A DNA stretch of 64,000 nucleotides from Prevotella sp. (GCA_017650905.1 JAGCDZ010000006.1:60905-124904), one strand, 5' to 3'. Numbered from the stretch's first letter, positions 8,619-17,009 are shown. A program made the numbers and translations. Notes: generated from the sequence alone by a model not told the origin.

Positions 8619-8640
8619 ATTCTATTTGTTCAAATAGTAT
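8619..8640. promoter_or_regulatory. Palindrome before the XRE gene, possible operator
   Basis: CTATTTG and CAAATAG pair around two T residues, and the symmetry extends to the outer AT pairs. It lies 20 bases before the XRE start codon, a natural place for autoregulation by that protein. Confidence 0.4.
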
Positions 8641-8659
8641 TTATCCAAACAAACAGAAA

Positions 8660-9016
8660 ATGGAATTGAAAACTCTTGGTGAAAGGCTACGTTTAATTCG
8701 TAAGCATTTAGGTATAACTCAAAAAAAGTTGGCAGCAGAGACATGCCTAAACCAATCTACGATTTCACGTATTGAAAATGGTGAGGAAGTCTATGCCTCT
8801 GTTATGACCACCATACTCAATTATTATCAGAAAAAGATAAGTCTCGACTACCTTTTTTCTTCGACATTCGATATTTCCAGTGAACAAGTCTCGTATTATA
8901 TTAAAGAGGATGTTCGTCAACTGCTTAATCGTCATTTGGATATTGTTTCTGAAACCATTAGTACTGTCTGCGAATCTAGCCTTAGCCAAATAAAAGCAAT
9001 TAAAGAGTTGCTCTAA
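8660..9016 (+). CDS. XRE-family DNA-binding regulator
   Basis: 118 residues. The N-terminal HTH_3 domain (about 6-60) shows the classic pattern LRLIRKHLGITQKKLA...NQSTISRIENG. The C-terminal half is helical and probably mediates dimerisation. It is preceded by a palindrome at 8619-8640 and by the structured leader. Its last four bases overlap the end of the convergent TPR gene at 9013. It probably represses its own or a neighbouring promoter; whether it controls the cassette to its left cannot be told from sequence. Confidence 0.85.
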   Translation: MELKTLGERLRLIRKHLGITQKKLAAETCLNQSTISRIENGEEVYASVMTTILNYYQKKISLDYLFSSTFDISSEQVSYYIKEDVRQLLNRHLDIVSETISTVCESSLSQIKAIKELL

Positions 9017-10665
9017 TCTAAGTCTTTCCAATGGTTGAGCCTGTGTCTGACGGAACGTAAACTACTTTTATTGAGTGACATAATATGGGATATTTCTTCT
9101 TTGGTTTTTCCCATATCAACAAGGATTAGATAGAGCATATTGCGTTGAGTTATTCCTGGATATTGTTTCCGCATCTTTTTTATCACTCTATAATTCCCAA
9201 CTTCATAAAACATGATAAAGGCCTCATAGTCATCGGGAGTCCATATTTGTACTATCTTGTTTTGGACAACTTCATCATATAGTTTAATACCCTTTCTAAT
9301 CTTTCCAGCTTCTTTACCTTGCCATTTTTCCATTTTCTTTTCCATTTCCTCAATTTCCTGTTGAGCCAATTCTTTTATCTGTACCAATCTCTTGATTTCA
9401 TCTTGATTTTGACTATCCGTTGACCTCAACTCCAAAATATTTTTTTCTGCTTTTGCAATTTCCATTTCCTGCTCTAATATCTGATGACTGAATTTTGTGA
9501 TCTGCATTTCATATTCAATTTGCAAAAGTTTGGTTTTGTGCTTTTTCCAGATGATATAACCTATCAGACAGAAAGCAAGAAAGGTGGCCCCACCCAATGC
9601 CCACTGCCAATGGATCAACCGTACGTTTGCTGCATTCATCTCTACTTGATGATCAAAACGAATTTGCAGGTCTCTAATGGTGTCATTTTTCACCTTATTT
9701 ATAATACTATCCTTAATAGCGATGATTTCATTTACTTGTTCACAGACCTCGTCGGTTTTGCCGTGTTCGATGTCATATTCGAGCAAATTATGGATTATGT
9801 TGTCTTTTGGAGTGAGGTCATTAACCTTTAATGCTCTCTTCCAGAGTTGATATGCTTTTTCTTGATTCCCCTCATTGTAATAGATAAACGCCAAGAGTTC
9901 CAATGAATTAGATAATTCTTTATGCTTAAGGGACTCCAAAAGAAGATTCTTTGCTTTTGGGGGATTACTCTCTATGTAGACAAGGCTCAAATTAGTTAAA
10001 AAATAAGGTTGATCAGGTTCTTTCACATAGTTTAAATAAGGTTCCGTCTTATCATAATAATAGAACGAGCTGTCTTCTTTCCCTAAATGGAGGTATGCAG
10101 TTCCTATCCTATAATAAGCATGGACTATCCAATCTTTTCTGTCAACTTCCTCCGCACAAACCAATGCATTTTTTGCATAACGTAATGCCAAATCGTAGTT
10201 CCCACATATGCTGTTAACGTATGACATACCTTCTGCTATTTTGAAACTTGTTGAACTATTTTCTGATGAATTAGCTAATTTTTCAGCTTCTTTATAATAA
10301 AGGATAGACCTTTCAAAGTCTTTTTTCTTATGTAAACCAACTGCTTTATAATAATAACATTCTGCAAGTTTCCCCAAATCTTTATTATGCTGATAAAAAG
10401 CAAATACAGAATCAAGTAATTCTTCTGAAGGTAATTTCTGCGTTACTAAATAGGCTGTTTTAAATTTGAGAAGTTTATAATATGCCCTTTCCTCTGGATC
10501 TTTTAGATTTTCTTCTTGAATTGTTTGAATGATTTGATAAGCAGAATCATTCAATTCTTTAGCAAGAAGAGAATCTGTCTCTGCCAATTTAGAAGAGACC
10601 CTTCTGTCATTGCACCCTATCAGTAACAATGAAAGAGACATCAAAAGTAATTTATATATTTTCAT
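9013..10665 (-). CDS. TPR lipoprotein regulator with membrane anchor and C-terminal HTH-like tail
   Basis: 550 residues from the ATG at 10665. An in-frame upstream start at 10761 is rejected because the -7 element lies inside that extension. A lipoprotein signal (MKIYKLLLMSLSLLLIGC) leads into TPR-like repeats to about residue 345. One membrane helix (WALGGATFLAFCLIGYIIW), a long coiled coil and a C-terminal segment (GITQRNMLYLILVDMGKTKEEISHIM) with LuxR-like HTH features follow. It has the same architecture as the gene at the left edge. It is divergent from the DUF3244 gene, a common pairing in Bacteroidales. It probably senses an envelope condition and acts on transcription; the ligand and target are unknown. 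Confidence 0.8.
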   Translation of the reverse strand: MKIYKLLLMSLSLLLIGCNDRRVSSKLAETDSLLAKELNDSAYQIIQTIQEENLKDPEERAYYKLLKFKTAYLVTQKLPSEELLDSVFAFYQHNKDLGKLAECYYYKAVGLHKKKDFERSILYYKEAEKLANSSENSSTSFKIAEGMSYVNSICGNYDLALRYAKNALVCAEEVDRKDWIVHAYYRIGTAYLHLGKEDSSFYYYDKTEPYLNYVKEPDQPYFLTNLSLVYIESNPPKAKNLLLESLKHKELSNSLELLAFIYYNEGNQEKAYQLWKRALKVNDLTPKDNIIHNLLEYDIEHGKTDEVCEQVNEIIAIKDSIINKVKNDTIRDLQIRFDHQVEMNAANVRLIHWQWALGGATFLAFCLIGYIIWKKHKTKLLQIEYEMQITKFSHQILEQEMEIAKAEKNILELRSTDSQNQDEIKRLVQIKELAQQEIEEMEKKMEKWQGKEAGKIRKGIKLYDEVVQNKIVQIWTPDDYEAFIMFYEVGNYRVIKKMRKQYPGITQRNMLYLILVDMGKTKEEISHIMSLNKSSLRSVRHRLNHWKDLD

Positions 10666-10679
10666 GCTTGTTTTTGCTG

Positions 10680-10687
10680 CAAAGATA
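10680..10687 (-). promoter_or_regulatory. -7 promoter element of the TPR regulator
   Basis: Reads TATCTTTG on the minus strand, 14 bases before the ATG at 10665, implying a very short leader like that of the first TPR gene. Confidence 0.5.
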
Positions 10688-10912
10688 ATAAAAGATGTTG
10701 GAAATACCATAAAATTACAACATAAAATTTTAAAAAATTCATTTTGATGCGATATATTCATTTTATAGATTTTAGAAAGCGTTCTAAATTTAGTAAAACG
10801 TTTTTATTCTTTTGTTTAACCTATTAATATACAGCAACTTGGAAAGTTGTTTGATAAAACGCGCTCTTTTGTAAAAGATTCCTTTTTACTTGGAAAGTAT
10901 TGATAAAAATGA

Positions 10913-10920
10913 TAATTTTG
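10913..10920 (+). promoter_or_regulatory. -7 promoter element of the DUF3244 gene
   Basis: TAATTTTG fits TAnnTTTG and lies 19 bases before the ATG at 10940. Confidence 0.5.
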
Positions 10921-10939
10921 CATCGTTCTTAATAAAATA

Positions 10940-11317
10940 ATGAATATGAAAAAAGCTATTTTGATTTTGTTAATGAGTATGCTCCTTTTTCCATTAAAAA
11001 TGGACGCAAAGGCTTACATTGTAAAACGCCCTGTAGAAGGCGATGTTCCTCCGAGAGGACCTGTTCAGTATAATATTGGCGTCTATGTCGATTCTGAAAC
11101 AGGTGATCTGTACATCACTCCCAACTATTACATTACAGACCTGAACATCACGATTACAGGCAATGGGGTGACTTATCTGGATACTACTGTGTCACTGTCG
11201 GCCAATCAGAGCTACACCGATTGTCTCGACTATCTTGGCGTTGGAACGTACATCCTGACTCTCTCGACCATTGATGGAGTGATTGACCAGTACGAGATTA
11301 CCGTTGAAGACGATTAA
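10940..11317 (+). CDS. DUF3244 family secreted protein
   Basis: 125 residues with a clear Sec signal peptide (KKAILILLMSMLLFPLKMDAKA, cleavage near residue 25). A single predicted immunoglobulin-like beta sandwich follows (YNIGVYVDSETGDLYITPNY ... GTYILTL). This size and the closing pattern fit DUF3244, small periplasmic or surface proteins of Bacteroidales without a known role. It stands alone between a -7 element and a strong terminator, divergent from the TPR regulator, which may control it. The second ATG two codons in is an alternative start. Confidence 0.75.
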   Translation: MNMKKAILILLMSMLLFPLKMDAKAYIVKRPVEGDVPPRGPVQYNIGVYVDSETGDLYITPNYYITDLNITITGNGVTYLDTTVSLSANQSYTDCLDYLGVGTYILTLSTIDGVIDQYEITVEDD

Positions 11318-11347
11318 GCGGTTATCTGTTTATTAATTCAACTGAGT

Positions 11348-11375
11348 GCCGCCCAATAGCTGGGTGGCATTTTTT
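11348..11375 (+). terminator. Intrinsic terminator after the DUF3244 gene
   Basis: GCCGCCC (11348-11354) pairs with GGGTGGC (11362-11368), followed by ATTTTTT. Strong stem and T run. Confidence 0.8.
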
Positions 11376-11403
11376 GTGACCAACAATCTAATTTAGACAT
11401 AAA

Positions 11404-11895
11404 ATGAATATCAATAACGAGTACCTAACCTCTACCCAGTTGGTGAGCATCAACCTCTCTGATGACAGGCAGTACCTGATGCTCATGGAAAAGAAAGTCA
11501 TTAACCTAAAGGTTGTCGATCTGCTGACCCATGAGGACGAGCGCATCTGGCAAGCCTTTCACATCAGCAGAATATTTGACCGATACATTGATCACTCTCG
11601 TCGTTTGAATTTAGTGGAGGAGCTAAAAGAGATGCTGGCCCTGCGCATCATCGAACTGAAAATGGATGATCAGGGAGATCATATTATCAACGTTCTCCGT
11701 AATAAGGGCCAGGCATCGCTGTTAAGGCTACTTATCAAGTACACAACCCCACAGAAGCGTAACATTCTGACACAGAGTCGGCCTTTCAATGATTTGAAGC
11801 ATCTGCTAATGCAGCGAATGAGACACATGGGAATGCCTATACCTGTCAACAGCTTAAGTGTAACATTGAGCAGGGCCGTCAACAACGCATGTTAA
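11404..11895 (+). CDS. Hypothetical protein, 163 aa
   Basis: I do not recognise a family. The protein is soluble and largely helical, with basic patches towards the C-terminus (LLMQRMRHMGMPIPV) and no signal peptide. It starts after a strong terminator and ends 197 bases before the M15 peptidase gene. GC content is closer to the chromosomal core than that of the genes to its left. It could be a nucleic-acid-binding helper of the VirE module, but nothing in the sequence shows this. Confidence 0.55.
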   Translation: MNINNEYLTSTQLVSINLSDDRQYLMLMEKKVINLKVVDLLTHEDERIWQAFHISRIFDRYIDHSRRLNLVEELKEMLALRIIELKMDDQGDHIINVLRNKGQASLLRLLIKYTTPQKRNILTQSRPFNDLKHLLMQRMRHMGMPIPVNSLSVTLSRAVNNAC

Positions 11896-12033
11896 GACAG
11901 CCGAAAGACATTTGTCGTAGTACCTTGTTTTGTTATACAACGCTTGCCATTAAGAATCAGAAGTTTACGAAAGATTCATACTCTTTTGAGTTACGACATT
12001 TTACGACTTTTTGACCAAAGGATTTCTTTGCCC

Positions 12034-12041
12034 TAACTTTG
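12034..12041 (+). promoter_or_regulatory. -7 promoter element of the M15/VirE module
   Basis: TAACTTTG fits TAnnTTTG, with TTTTTG at about 12009-12014 some 19 bases upstream as the -33 element. Confidence 0.5.
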
Positions 12042-12092
12042 CGCTTACAATCGCGATTGAGAAAAGTAAAACTGTAAAAATGTAAAAAAGTT

Positions 12093-12536
12093 ATGAGCAA
12101 AAGAAAGAATTTTATGCTGAGTCCGCATTTCAGCTATGAAGAGATGACACGTTCCACGTGGGCACGGTTGCACCGCGTGGATAACACGCCCAACGATTTG
12201 CAACTGGCGGCACTGATCAATCTCTGTTGGAAATTGGGTGAACCGTTGCGTGAAGTGTTTGGGCCGATTTATGTGAATAGCGGGTTTCGCAACGAAACGG
12301 TTAACACTGGCGTCCATGGGGTAGGAGGCTCGAAACACCTGTCCGGCGAGGCGATGGATATCCGTATCGACTCCGTGGAACAGGGCAAAGAGTATTTCAT
12401 GTTTATCCAGAAAAACGTGGACTTTGATCAGCTGCTATTCGAGTTTAATAAACACGGGGCGATGTGGTTGCATTGCTCGGTGTGTCTTGATCCGAAAGAG
12501 AATAGACATCAGGCGATTAGGAATTATAGGGTTTAG
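12093..12536 (+). CDS. M15-family peptidase
   Basis: 147 residues matching the peptidase M15 family (M15_3 type, D-Ala-D-Ala carboxypeptidase fold). The zinc-ligand pattern is complete: SKHLSGEAMDIR supplies His82 and Asp89, and WLHCS supplies His127; Arg66 in VNSGFRNETVN is the usual substrate arginine. There is no signal peptide, as in phage endolysins and mobile-element lysis proteins. In Bacteroidetes this gene commonly travels with a VirE-type ATPase, as here. It probably cuts cell-wall peptide stems, with cell-wall turnover as an alternative to a phage role. Confidence 0.8.
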   Translation: MSKRKNFMLSPHFSYEEMTRSTWARLHRVDNTPNDLQLAALINLCWKLGEPLREVFGPIYVNSGFRNETVNTGVHGVGGSKHLSGEAMDIRIDSVEQGKEYFMFIQKNVDFDQLLFEFNKHGAMWLHCSVCLDPKENRHQAIRNYRV

Positions 12537-12557
12537 GGTTTATAGTTTATAGATGAT

Positions 12558-12734
12558 ATGACTTGCAAGAATTGTCAAAGGGAGCTGCCGGAGGAGCAGT
12601 TTGAGCTGTATGCTACGGGAACGCGACGGAAGGTGTGCCGCCATTGCCACTATGAGCTGCATACGCGGAAGGCGTGGCGGAAGTGGATGATGCGGCAGCG
12701 CGCGCGCGTGGTAATAAGAGGTTTTAGAAAATAA
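12558..12734 (+). CDS. Small zinc-ribbon-like protein, 58 aa
   Basis: An ATG-started frame of 58 codons lies 21 bases after the M15 gene. It carries two cysteine pairs, MTCKNC and KVCRHC, spaced 20 residues apart, a four-cysteine zinc-ribbon pattern, then a basic tail (ELHTRKAWRKWMMRQRARVV). Such a protein would be expected to bind nucleic acid. It sits between the M15 and VirE genes and probably belongs to the same module. It ends one base before the inverted repeat at 12736. The coding call rests on the cysteine pattern and context. Confidence 0.6.
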   Translation: MTCKNCQRELPEEQFELYATGTRRKVCRHCHYELHTRKAWRKWMMRQRARVVIRGFRK

Positions 12735-12735
12735 C

Positions 12736-12812
12736 TGACCCTTGTGACCCTTCTGACCCCTAACGTCTGGTGGCGCTATTTCCCCTGGGGGTCAGAAGGG
12801 GCAGAAGGGTCA
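12736..12812. repeat. 25-base inverted repeat before the VirE gene
   Basis: Left arm 12736-12760 (TGACCCTTGTGACCCTTCTG then ACCCC) and right arm 12788-12812 are reverse complements with two mismatches, around a 27-base loop. The left arm itself contains TGACCCTT as a direct repeat. It could be an attenuator hairpin or a binding array for the VirE or zinc-ribbon protein. Confidence 0.75.
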
Positions 12813-12826
12813 CATTAAAATGAAGT

Positions 12827-14161
12827 ATGACAACTATGTATATCGAAGCATTATTAAAGTGTATCAGAAACTGGTTTTTCAGTGAGAAGAGTGACGAGAG
12901 CATCACAACATATTCGTCCATCAGTGAGCGGCGGCGCATCGTGGAAGGCGTCAGGCGGTTTTTCAATGAGAATTATGATTTGAGATACAATGTATTGAAG
13001 CAGTCTGAAGAGTTTTGTCGAAAAGAGGCAAGTATTGTCAAAGGGAAGCCTGTTATTTCCGGACTAAAGGCTGTTATTTCTGAAAAAGAGGCTCCTCTCT
13101 GGCAGCAGTTGACAGATCGTGAGTTCCGTAAGATGGCTATTGAGCAGATGGAACAGGTGGGTGTGGCCTGGTCGATCGATGTGGAGCTTTACGTGCGTAG
13201 TGCCCTGATACCAGACTACAGTCCTGTGCTTGATTACCTTGGTAATTGTGGGGCGTGGGACGGGCATACTGACTATATCCGCGACCTTGCACGGCGCGTG
13301 CCTACCAGTTTCGACCAATGGCCTGACTACTTCCATAGTTGGGTGCTGGCGATGGTTGCACAGTGGCTGAACCTCTCCAATGAGTTCGGCAATGCTGTCG
13401 TGCCTATCCTTATCGGGGCCCAGGGCACGCACAAGTCGACCTTCTGCCGATTGCTGCTGCCACCCTGTCTGCGAGAGTATTACATTGACGACATCAAACT
13501 CGACAATGCCGAGCAGGTAGAGCGCATGCTGAGCAGGATGCTGCTGGTGAATATCGACGAGTACAATGCCAAGACCGACCGCGAACAAGCCAAGATCAAG
13601 CGCGTGCTGACCGAAAAGAACGTACAGACGCGCAAGATGCGTAGTGACCAGTATATGATGCTGCCCCGTATGGCCTCGTTTATCGCCACCACCAACGACA
13701 TGGAACCGCTCTATGACCCTACGGGTTCTCGCCGCTACCTCTGCTGCGAGGTGACGGGAATCATCGACACCGATACCCCCATCGACCACTGTGCGATATA
13801 TGCCCAGGCAGTGGCGGAGTTGCGAGGCGGTGCGCAGTGGTACTTCTCAAAGGATGAGGAGACAGACATCGAGCGACATAACCAGAACTACCGTCGTCAG
13901 CCGACACCAGAGACGGTGTTGCTGTCGTATTTTGAACCCGCAGAACGTGTCAAGGAGCACTTTATGCTGGCTGTGGATATCCAGAAAGAACTGCGTAAAC
14001 ATGTGAGGATGACTGATGTGCTAAGCATCAAGAAACTCACCCTTGCCCTGAAAGCCTGCCATTTCCCTTACGGCAAGATCCATGGTGTGCGAGGCTGGTA
14101 TGCTCGCCGTATTTTTGGCGAAAATAGGGAAAAAATCGCAAAAAGTGATGAGGTTTTGTGA
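12827..14161 (+). CDS. VirE-type P-loop ATPase/helicase
   Basis: 444 residues of the virulence-associated E family (PF05272). Walker A is GAQGTHKST at 197-205 and Walker B is LLVNIDEYN at 239-247. A sensor-like stretch, ASFIATTNDMEPL, follows. The C-terminal 90 residues look like the DUF3874 domain often joined to it. VirE proteins resemble superfamily 3 primase-helicases of phages and plasmids, but here the N-terminal primase domain is absent, so only the helicase part is present. The inverted repeat at 12736-12812 lies just upstream. It is probably the remnant replication module of a mobile element. Confidence 0.85.
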   Translation: MTTMYIEALLKCIRNWFFSEKSDESITTYSSISERRRIVEGVRRFFNENYDLRYNVLKQSEEFCRKEASIVKGKPVISGLKAVISEKEAPLWQQLTDREFRKMAIEQMEQVGVAWSIDVELYVRSALIPDYSPVLDYLGNCGAWDGHTDYIRDLARRVPTSFDQWPDYFHSWVLAMVAQWLNLSNEFGNAVVPILIGAQGTHKSTFCRLLLPPCLREYYIDDIKLDNAEQVERMLSRMLLVNIDEYNAKTDREQAKIKRVLTEKNVQTRKMRSDQYMMLPRMASFIATTNDMEPLYDPTGSRRYLCCEVTGIIDTDTPIDHCAIYAQAVAELRGGAQWYFSKDEETDIERHNQNYRRQPTPETVLLSYFEPAERVKEHFMLAVDIQKELRKHVRMTDVLSIKKLTLALKACHFPYGKIHGVRGWYARRIFGENREKIAKSDEVL

Positions 14162-14170
14162 TTTTTTACG

Positions 14171-14178
14171 TACCTTTG
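14171..14178 (+). promoter_or_regulatory. -7 promoter element of dapB-lepB
   Basis: TACCTTTG fits TAnnTTTG, 46 bases before the dapB ATG. The leader contains the short repeat GTTTAGAGTATATAGTTTAG. Confidence 0.55.
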
Positions 14179-14224
14179 CAGCGAAGATTATTTGTATATT
14201 GTTTAGAGTATATAGTTTAGAGAC

Positions 14225-14938
14225 ATGAAGATAGCTTTAATCGGCTACGGAAAGATGGGCAAGATGATAGAGCAGATTGCCATTGACCGTGGTCATGAAA
14301 TCGTGAGTATCATAGACATCGACAATCAGCAGGACTTCGACAGTCCTGAGTTTGCATCGGCTGATGTGGCCATTGAGTTTACGGCTCCGCAGGCTGCTTA
14401 TGGTAACTATCTGAAAGCCTGGGCAAAGGGTGTGAAGGTGGTTTCCGGCTCGACAGGCTGGATGACGGAGTACGGCGACGAGGTGCGCAAGGCCTGCAGC
14501 GAAGGAAAGACACTGTTCTGGGCCTCGAACTTCTCTATCGGCGTAGCCATTTTCTCGGCCGTGAACCGCTACTTAGCGAAGATCATGAACCAGTTCCCGC
14601 AGTACGACGTGGAGATGGAGGAGACTCACCACGTGCATAAACTCGACCATCCCAGTGGAACGGCTATTACCTTGGCCGAGGAGATTGTGGAGAACATCGA
14701 CCGCAAGGAGGCCTGGAAGGAAGATACAACGGACAAGAAATACCTGCGTGTGGACCATATCCGCAGGGGTGAGGTGCCTGGCATCCATACCATCCGTTAT
14801 GATTCGGATGCCGATTTGATTACCATCACCCACGATGCGCACTCTCGGAAAGGCTTTGCCCTTGGAGCCGTGCTGGCTGCTGAGTATACGAAGGAGCATC
14901 AGGGATTGCTCACCATCTCGGATATGTTTAAATTCTGA
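14225..14938 (+). CDS. dapB: 4-hydroxy-tetrahydrodipicolinate reductase
   Basis: 237 residues. It reduces 4-hydroxy-tetrahydrodipicolinate with NAD(P)H in the diaminopimelate/lysine pathway in the cytoplasm. The Rossmann motif GYGKMGKM is near the N-terminus. The signature ETHHVHKLDHPSGTA carries the catalytic histidine and lysine, and the C-terminal strand HDAHSRKGFALGA is typical. It is slightly short, as is usual in Bacteroidetes. The gene leads the dapB-lepB-lepB2-WbqC train, an arrangement common in this phylum. Confidence 0.95.
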   Translation: MKIALIGYGKMGKMIEQIAIDRGHEIVSIIDIDNQQDFDSPEFASADVAIEFTAPQAAYGNYLKAWAKGVKVVSGSTGWMTEYGDEVRKACSEGKTLFWASNFSIGVAIFSAVNRYLAKIMNQFPQYDVEMEETHHVHKLDHPSGTAITLAEEIVENIDRKEAWKEDTTDKKYLRVDHIRRGEVPGIHTIRYDSDADLITITHDAHSRKGFALGAVLAAEYTKEHQGLLTISDMFKF

Positions 14939-15030
14939 TAAAAGCTTTAAAGGAGATTAAATCGACGACCAGGGCGCAACTTATGATCTGACACGCTGCG
15001 TCAAAGGTATGTGATTCATTTAAAAAAGTT

Positions 15031-16455
15031 ATGAAGAAGGAAAAGAAAAATATGAAGTTGCAGTGGGCCAAGTTTATCGTGGTGCTCGTGCTTTATCTGT
15101 TGTTCTTGTATTGGGTGAAGTCTTGGTGGGGCCTGCTGGTCATCCCGTTCATCTTCGATATCTACATTACCAAGAAGATCAAATGGCAATGGTGGAAAGA
15201 GTCGGAAGGTCCCGTGAAGTGGGTGATGTCGTGGGTCGACGCCTTGGTGTTCGCCCTCGTGGCCGTCTATTTCATCAACCAGTTCTTCTTCCAGAACTAC
15301 GTGATTCCTTCGAGTTCGCTGGAGAAGTCGCTGTTGACGGGCGACTACCTCTTCGTGTCGAAGGTGAGCTACGGTCCCCGTATTCCGCAGACCCCGCTGA
15401 CGATGCCGCTGACGCAGCACACCCTGCCCGTGATAGAGACGAAGAGCTATATCGAGTGGCCGCAGTGGGACTACCGCCGTGTGAAGGGCTTCGGCAACGT
15501 GGAGCTTAACGATATCGTGGTGTTCAACTATCCCGCTGGTGACACCCTCTGCTCAGCACCGCAGTATCAGGCACAGGACTTCTACCGCCTGAGCTATGAC
15601 ATCGGCTACCGCCTCTATCCACAGCGACCTGACCCCGATTCACTCGACAGCGAGGTGCGTCGCAAGTATTTTGAAGCCATCTATCAGGGTGGCCGGCAGT
15701 ATATCAGCGAGAACTTTGCCGAGTTCGGCGATATCATTACCCGTCCGGCTGACCGCAGGGAGAACTATGTGAAGCGTTGTGTGGGTCTGCCTGGTCAGAC
15801 GCTGCAGATCAAGGACCACATCATCTATCTCGACGGCAAGGCCAATAAGGAACCCGAAAATGTGCAGTACACCTACCATGTGAAGCTGAAGCAGCGTCTG
15901 CCCGATGAGCTGATGAAGGAGCTGGGCATCACCATGGAGGATATGATGAGTCTGAACACCCTTGGTTATATGCCGCTGACAAAGCAGGCTGTGGCTGAGT
16001 TGAAGAAGCAGGGTTACGCCGATAGTATCGAGCTGAATACGGAGGCCGAGGAGTGGGATATCTATCCGCTGAACGGCAATATGCACTGGACGCGCGACAA
16101 CTACGGTCCTGTGTGGATTCCGAAAAAGGGCGAATCCATCGACCTGAACCTTGATAATATCGCCATTTACGAGCGCCCCATCCGTACCTACGAGGGCAAC
16201 GACCTGATGGTGAAGGACGGTAAGATCTTCATCAACGGTGAGGTGGCCACGAAGTACACGTTCAAGATGGACTATTACTGGATGATGGGTGACAACCGTC
16301 ACAATTCCCTCGACTCCCGCTATTGGGGATTCGTGCCTGAGGATCATATCGTGGGTAAGCCGATCTTTATCTGGTGGAGCAGCGATCCCGACAGGCATGG
16401 ATTTGGTGGCATCCGCTGGAGCAGATTGTTTAGGTTTGTGGATAATATTAAATAA
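15031..16455 (+). CDS. lepB: Signal peptidase I, long Bacteroidetes type
   Basis: 474 residues. It removes Sec signal peptides at the outer face of the inner membrane. Two hydrophobic N-terminal segments (about 12-42) precede a third at about 70-88. The catalytic serine is Ser96 in VIPSSSLEKS and the general-base lysine is at about 248 in ENYVKRCVGLPG. The box E motif YYWMMGDNRHNSLDSRYWG is complete. It is longer than E. coli LepB because of an insert between the dyad boxes, which is usual in Bacteroidetes. It is probably the housekeeping enzyme for the many secreted proteins here. Confidence 0.95.
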   Translation: MKKEKKNMKLQWAKFIVVLVLYLLFLYWVKSWWGLLVIPFIFDIYITKKIKWQWWKESEGPVKWVMSWVDALVFALVAVYFINQFFFQNYVIPSSSLEKSLLTGDYLFVSKVSYGPRIPQTPLTMPLTQHTLPVIETKSYIEWPQWDYRRVKGFGNVELNDIVVFNYPAGDTLCSAPQYQAQDFYRLSYDIGYRLYPQRPDPDSLDSEVRRKYFEAIYQGGRQYISENFAEFGDIITRPADRRENYVKRCVGLPGQTLQIKDHIIYLDGKANKEPENVQYTYHVKLKQRLPDELMKELGITMEDMMSLNTLGYMPLTKQAVAELKKQGYADSIELNTEAEEWDIYPLNGNMHWTRDNYGPVWIPKKGESIDLNLDNIAIYERPIRTYEGNDLMVKDGKIFINGEVATKYTFKMDYYWMMGDNRHNSLDSRYWGFVPEDHIVGKPIFIWWSSDPDRHGFGGIRWSRLFRFVDNIK

Positions 16456-16456
16456 A

Positions 16457-16484
16457 GGTGAGTGGCGAGAGGTAAGCGGTGAGA
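16457..16484. repeat. Degenerate GGTGAGxGG repeat before the second lepB-like gene
   Basis: GGTGAGTGGCGAGAGGTAAG then CGGTGAGA. Its reverse complement matches the TCTCACCTC-type repeat inside the WbqC gene at 17445-17477, so the same simple repeat occurs in both orientations 1 kb apart. Confidence 0.5.
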
Positions 16485-16487
16485 AAT

Positions 16488-17009
16488 ATGCGTAGCTCCC
16501 TGAAGTTCCTTATGGCATTGGCTATTGCCTTTGTGGTGATGCTGGCGTTCCGGGCATTGGTGATGACGGTCTGTACCGTCGATGGCAAGGGTCTGGAGCC
16601 AGTGTTTCAGAAGGGCGACCGTGTGGTGGTGAACCGTTGGAGTTACGGTCTGCGTACAGGGGAGAAGGGGAGCCTCTTCGACTATGGCCGCATCTGTCGT
16701 CAGGAAATCAAAAAGGGCGATTTCATCGCATTTGAGGACTCACTGGGTAAGGTGCTTATCTGCCGTTGCGCTGCCCTGCCTGGGGATACTATTGCCGGTA
16801 AGATTGTTCCGGGCGTGGTGAACTGCGCCGATCAGAACTATTACTGGGTGGAGTCGTTGGGTAAGAATAATGCCACCGATAGTCGTCAGTTGGGCTTTAT
16901 CCCCGAGGAATGTATCATTGGCCGTGCTTGTCTGATTCTCTACAACCATAATCCTGAGGCTGCCTTCTGGAAAGGTTATATGAAAGACCGCCTTTTGTTG
17001 TTTCCGTAA
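16488..17009 (+). CDS. LepB-like protein lacking the Ser/Lys dyad
   Basis: 173 residues from ATG 16488 (a GTG at 16479 is possible). One N-terminal membrane helix (SSLKFLMALAIAFVVMLAFRALV) precedes an S26 peptidase fold. The serine box reads VDGKGLEPVFQKGDR, so glycine (residue 35) stands where SMxP has serine. The lysine box reads VLICRCAALPGD, with cysteine (residue 92) in place of the catalytic lysine. The fold motifs LPGD and DSRQLGFIPEE are kept. It is therefore likely an inactive pseudo-peptidase, perhaps helping LepB recognise substrates. It lies 32 bases after lepB and overlaps the WbqC start by one base. Confidence 0.8.
   Translation: MRSSLKFLMALAIAFVVMLAFRALVMTVCTVDGKGLEPVFQKGDRVVVNRWSYGLRTGEKGSLFDYGRICRQEIKKGDFIAFEDSLGKVLICRCAALPGDTIAGKIVPGVVNCADQNYYWVESLGKNNATDSRQLGFIPEECIIGRACLILYNHNPEAAFWKGYMKDRLLLFP

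Noticed and set aside
10666-10761. Earlier start for the TPR regulator at 10761
   Set aside because: The -7 element lies inside it and the lipoprotein signal begins at 10665.
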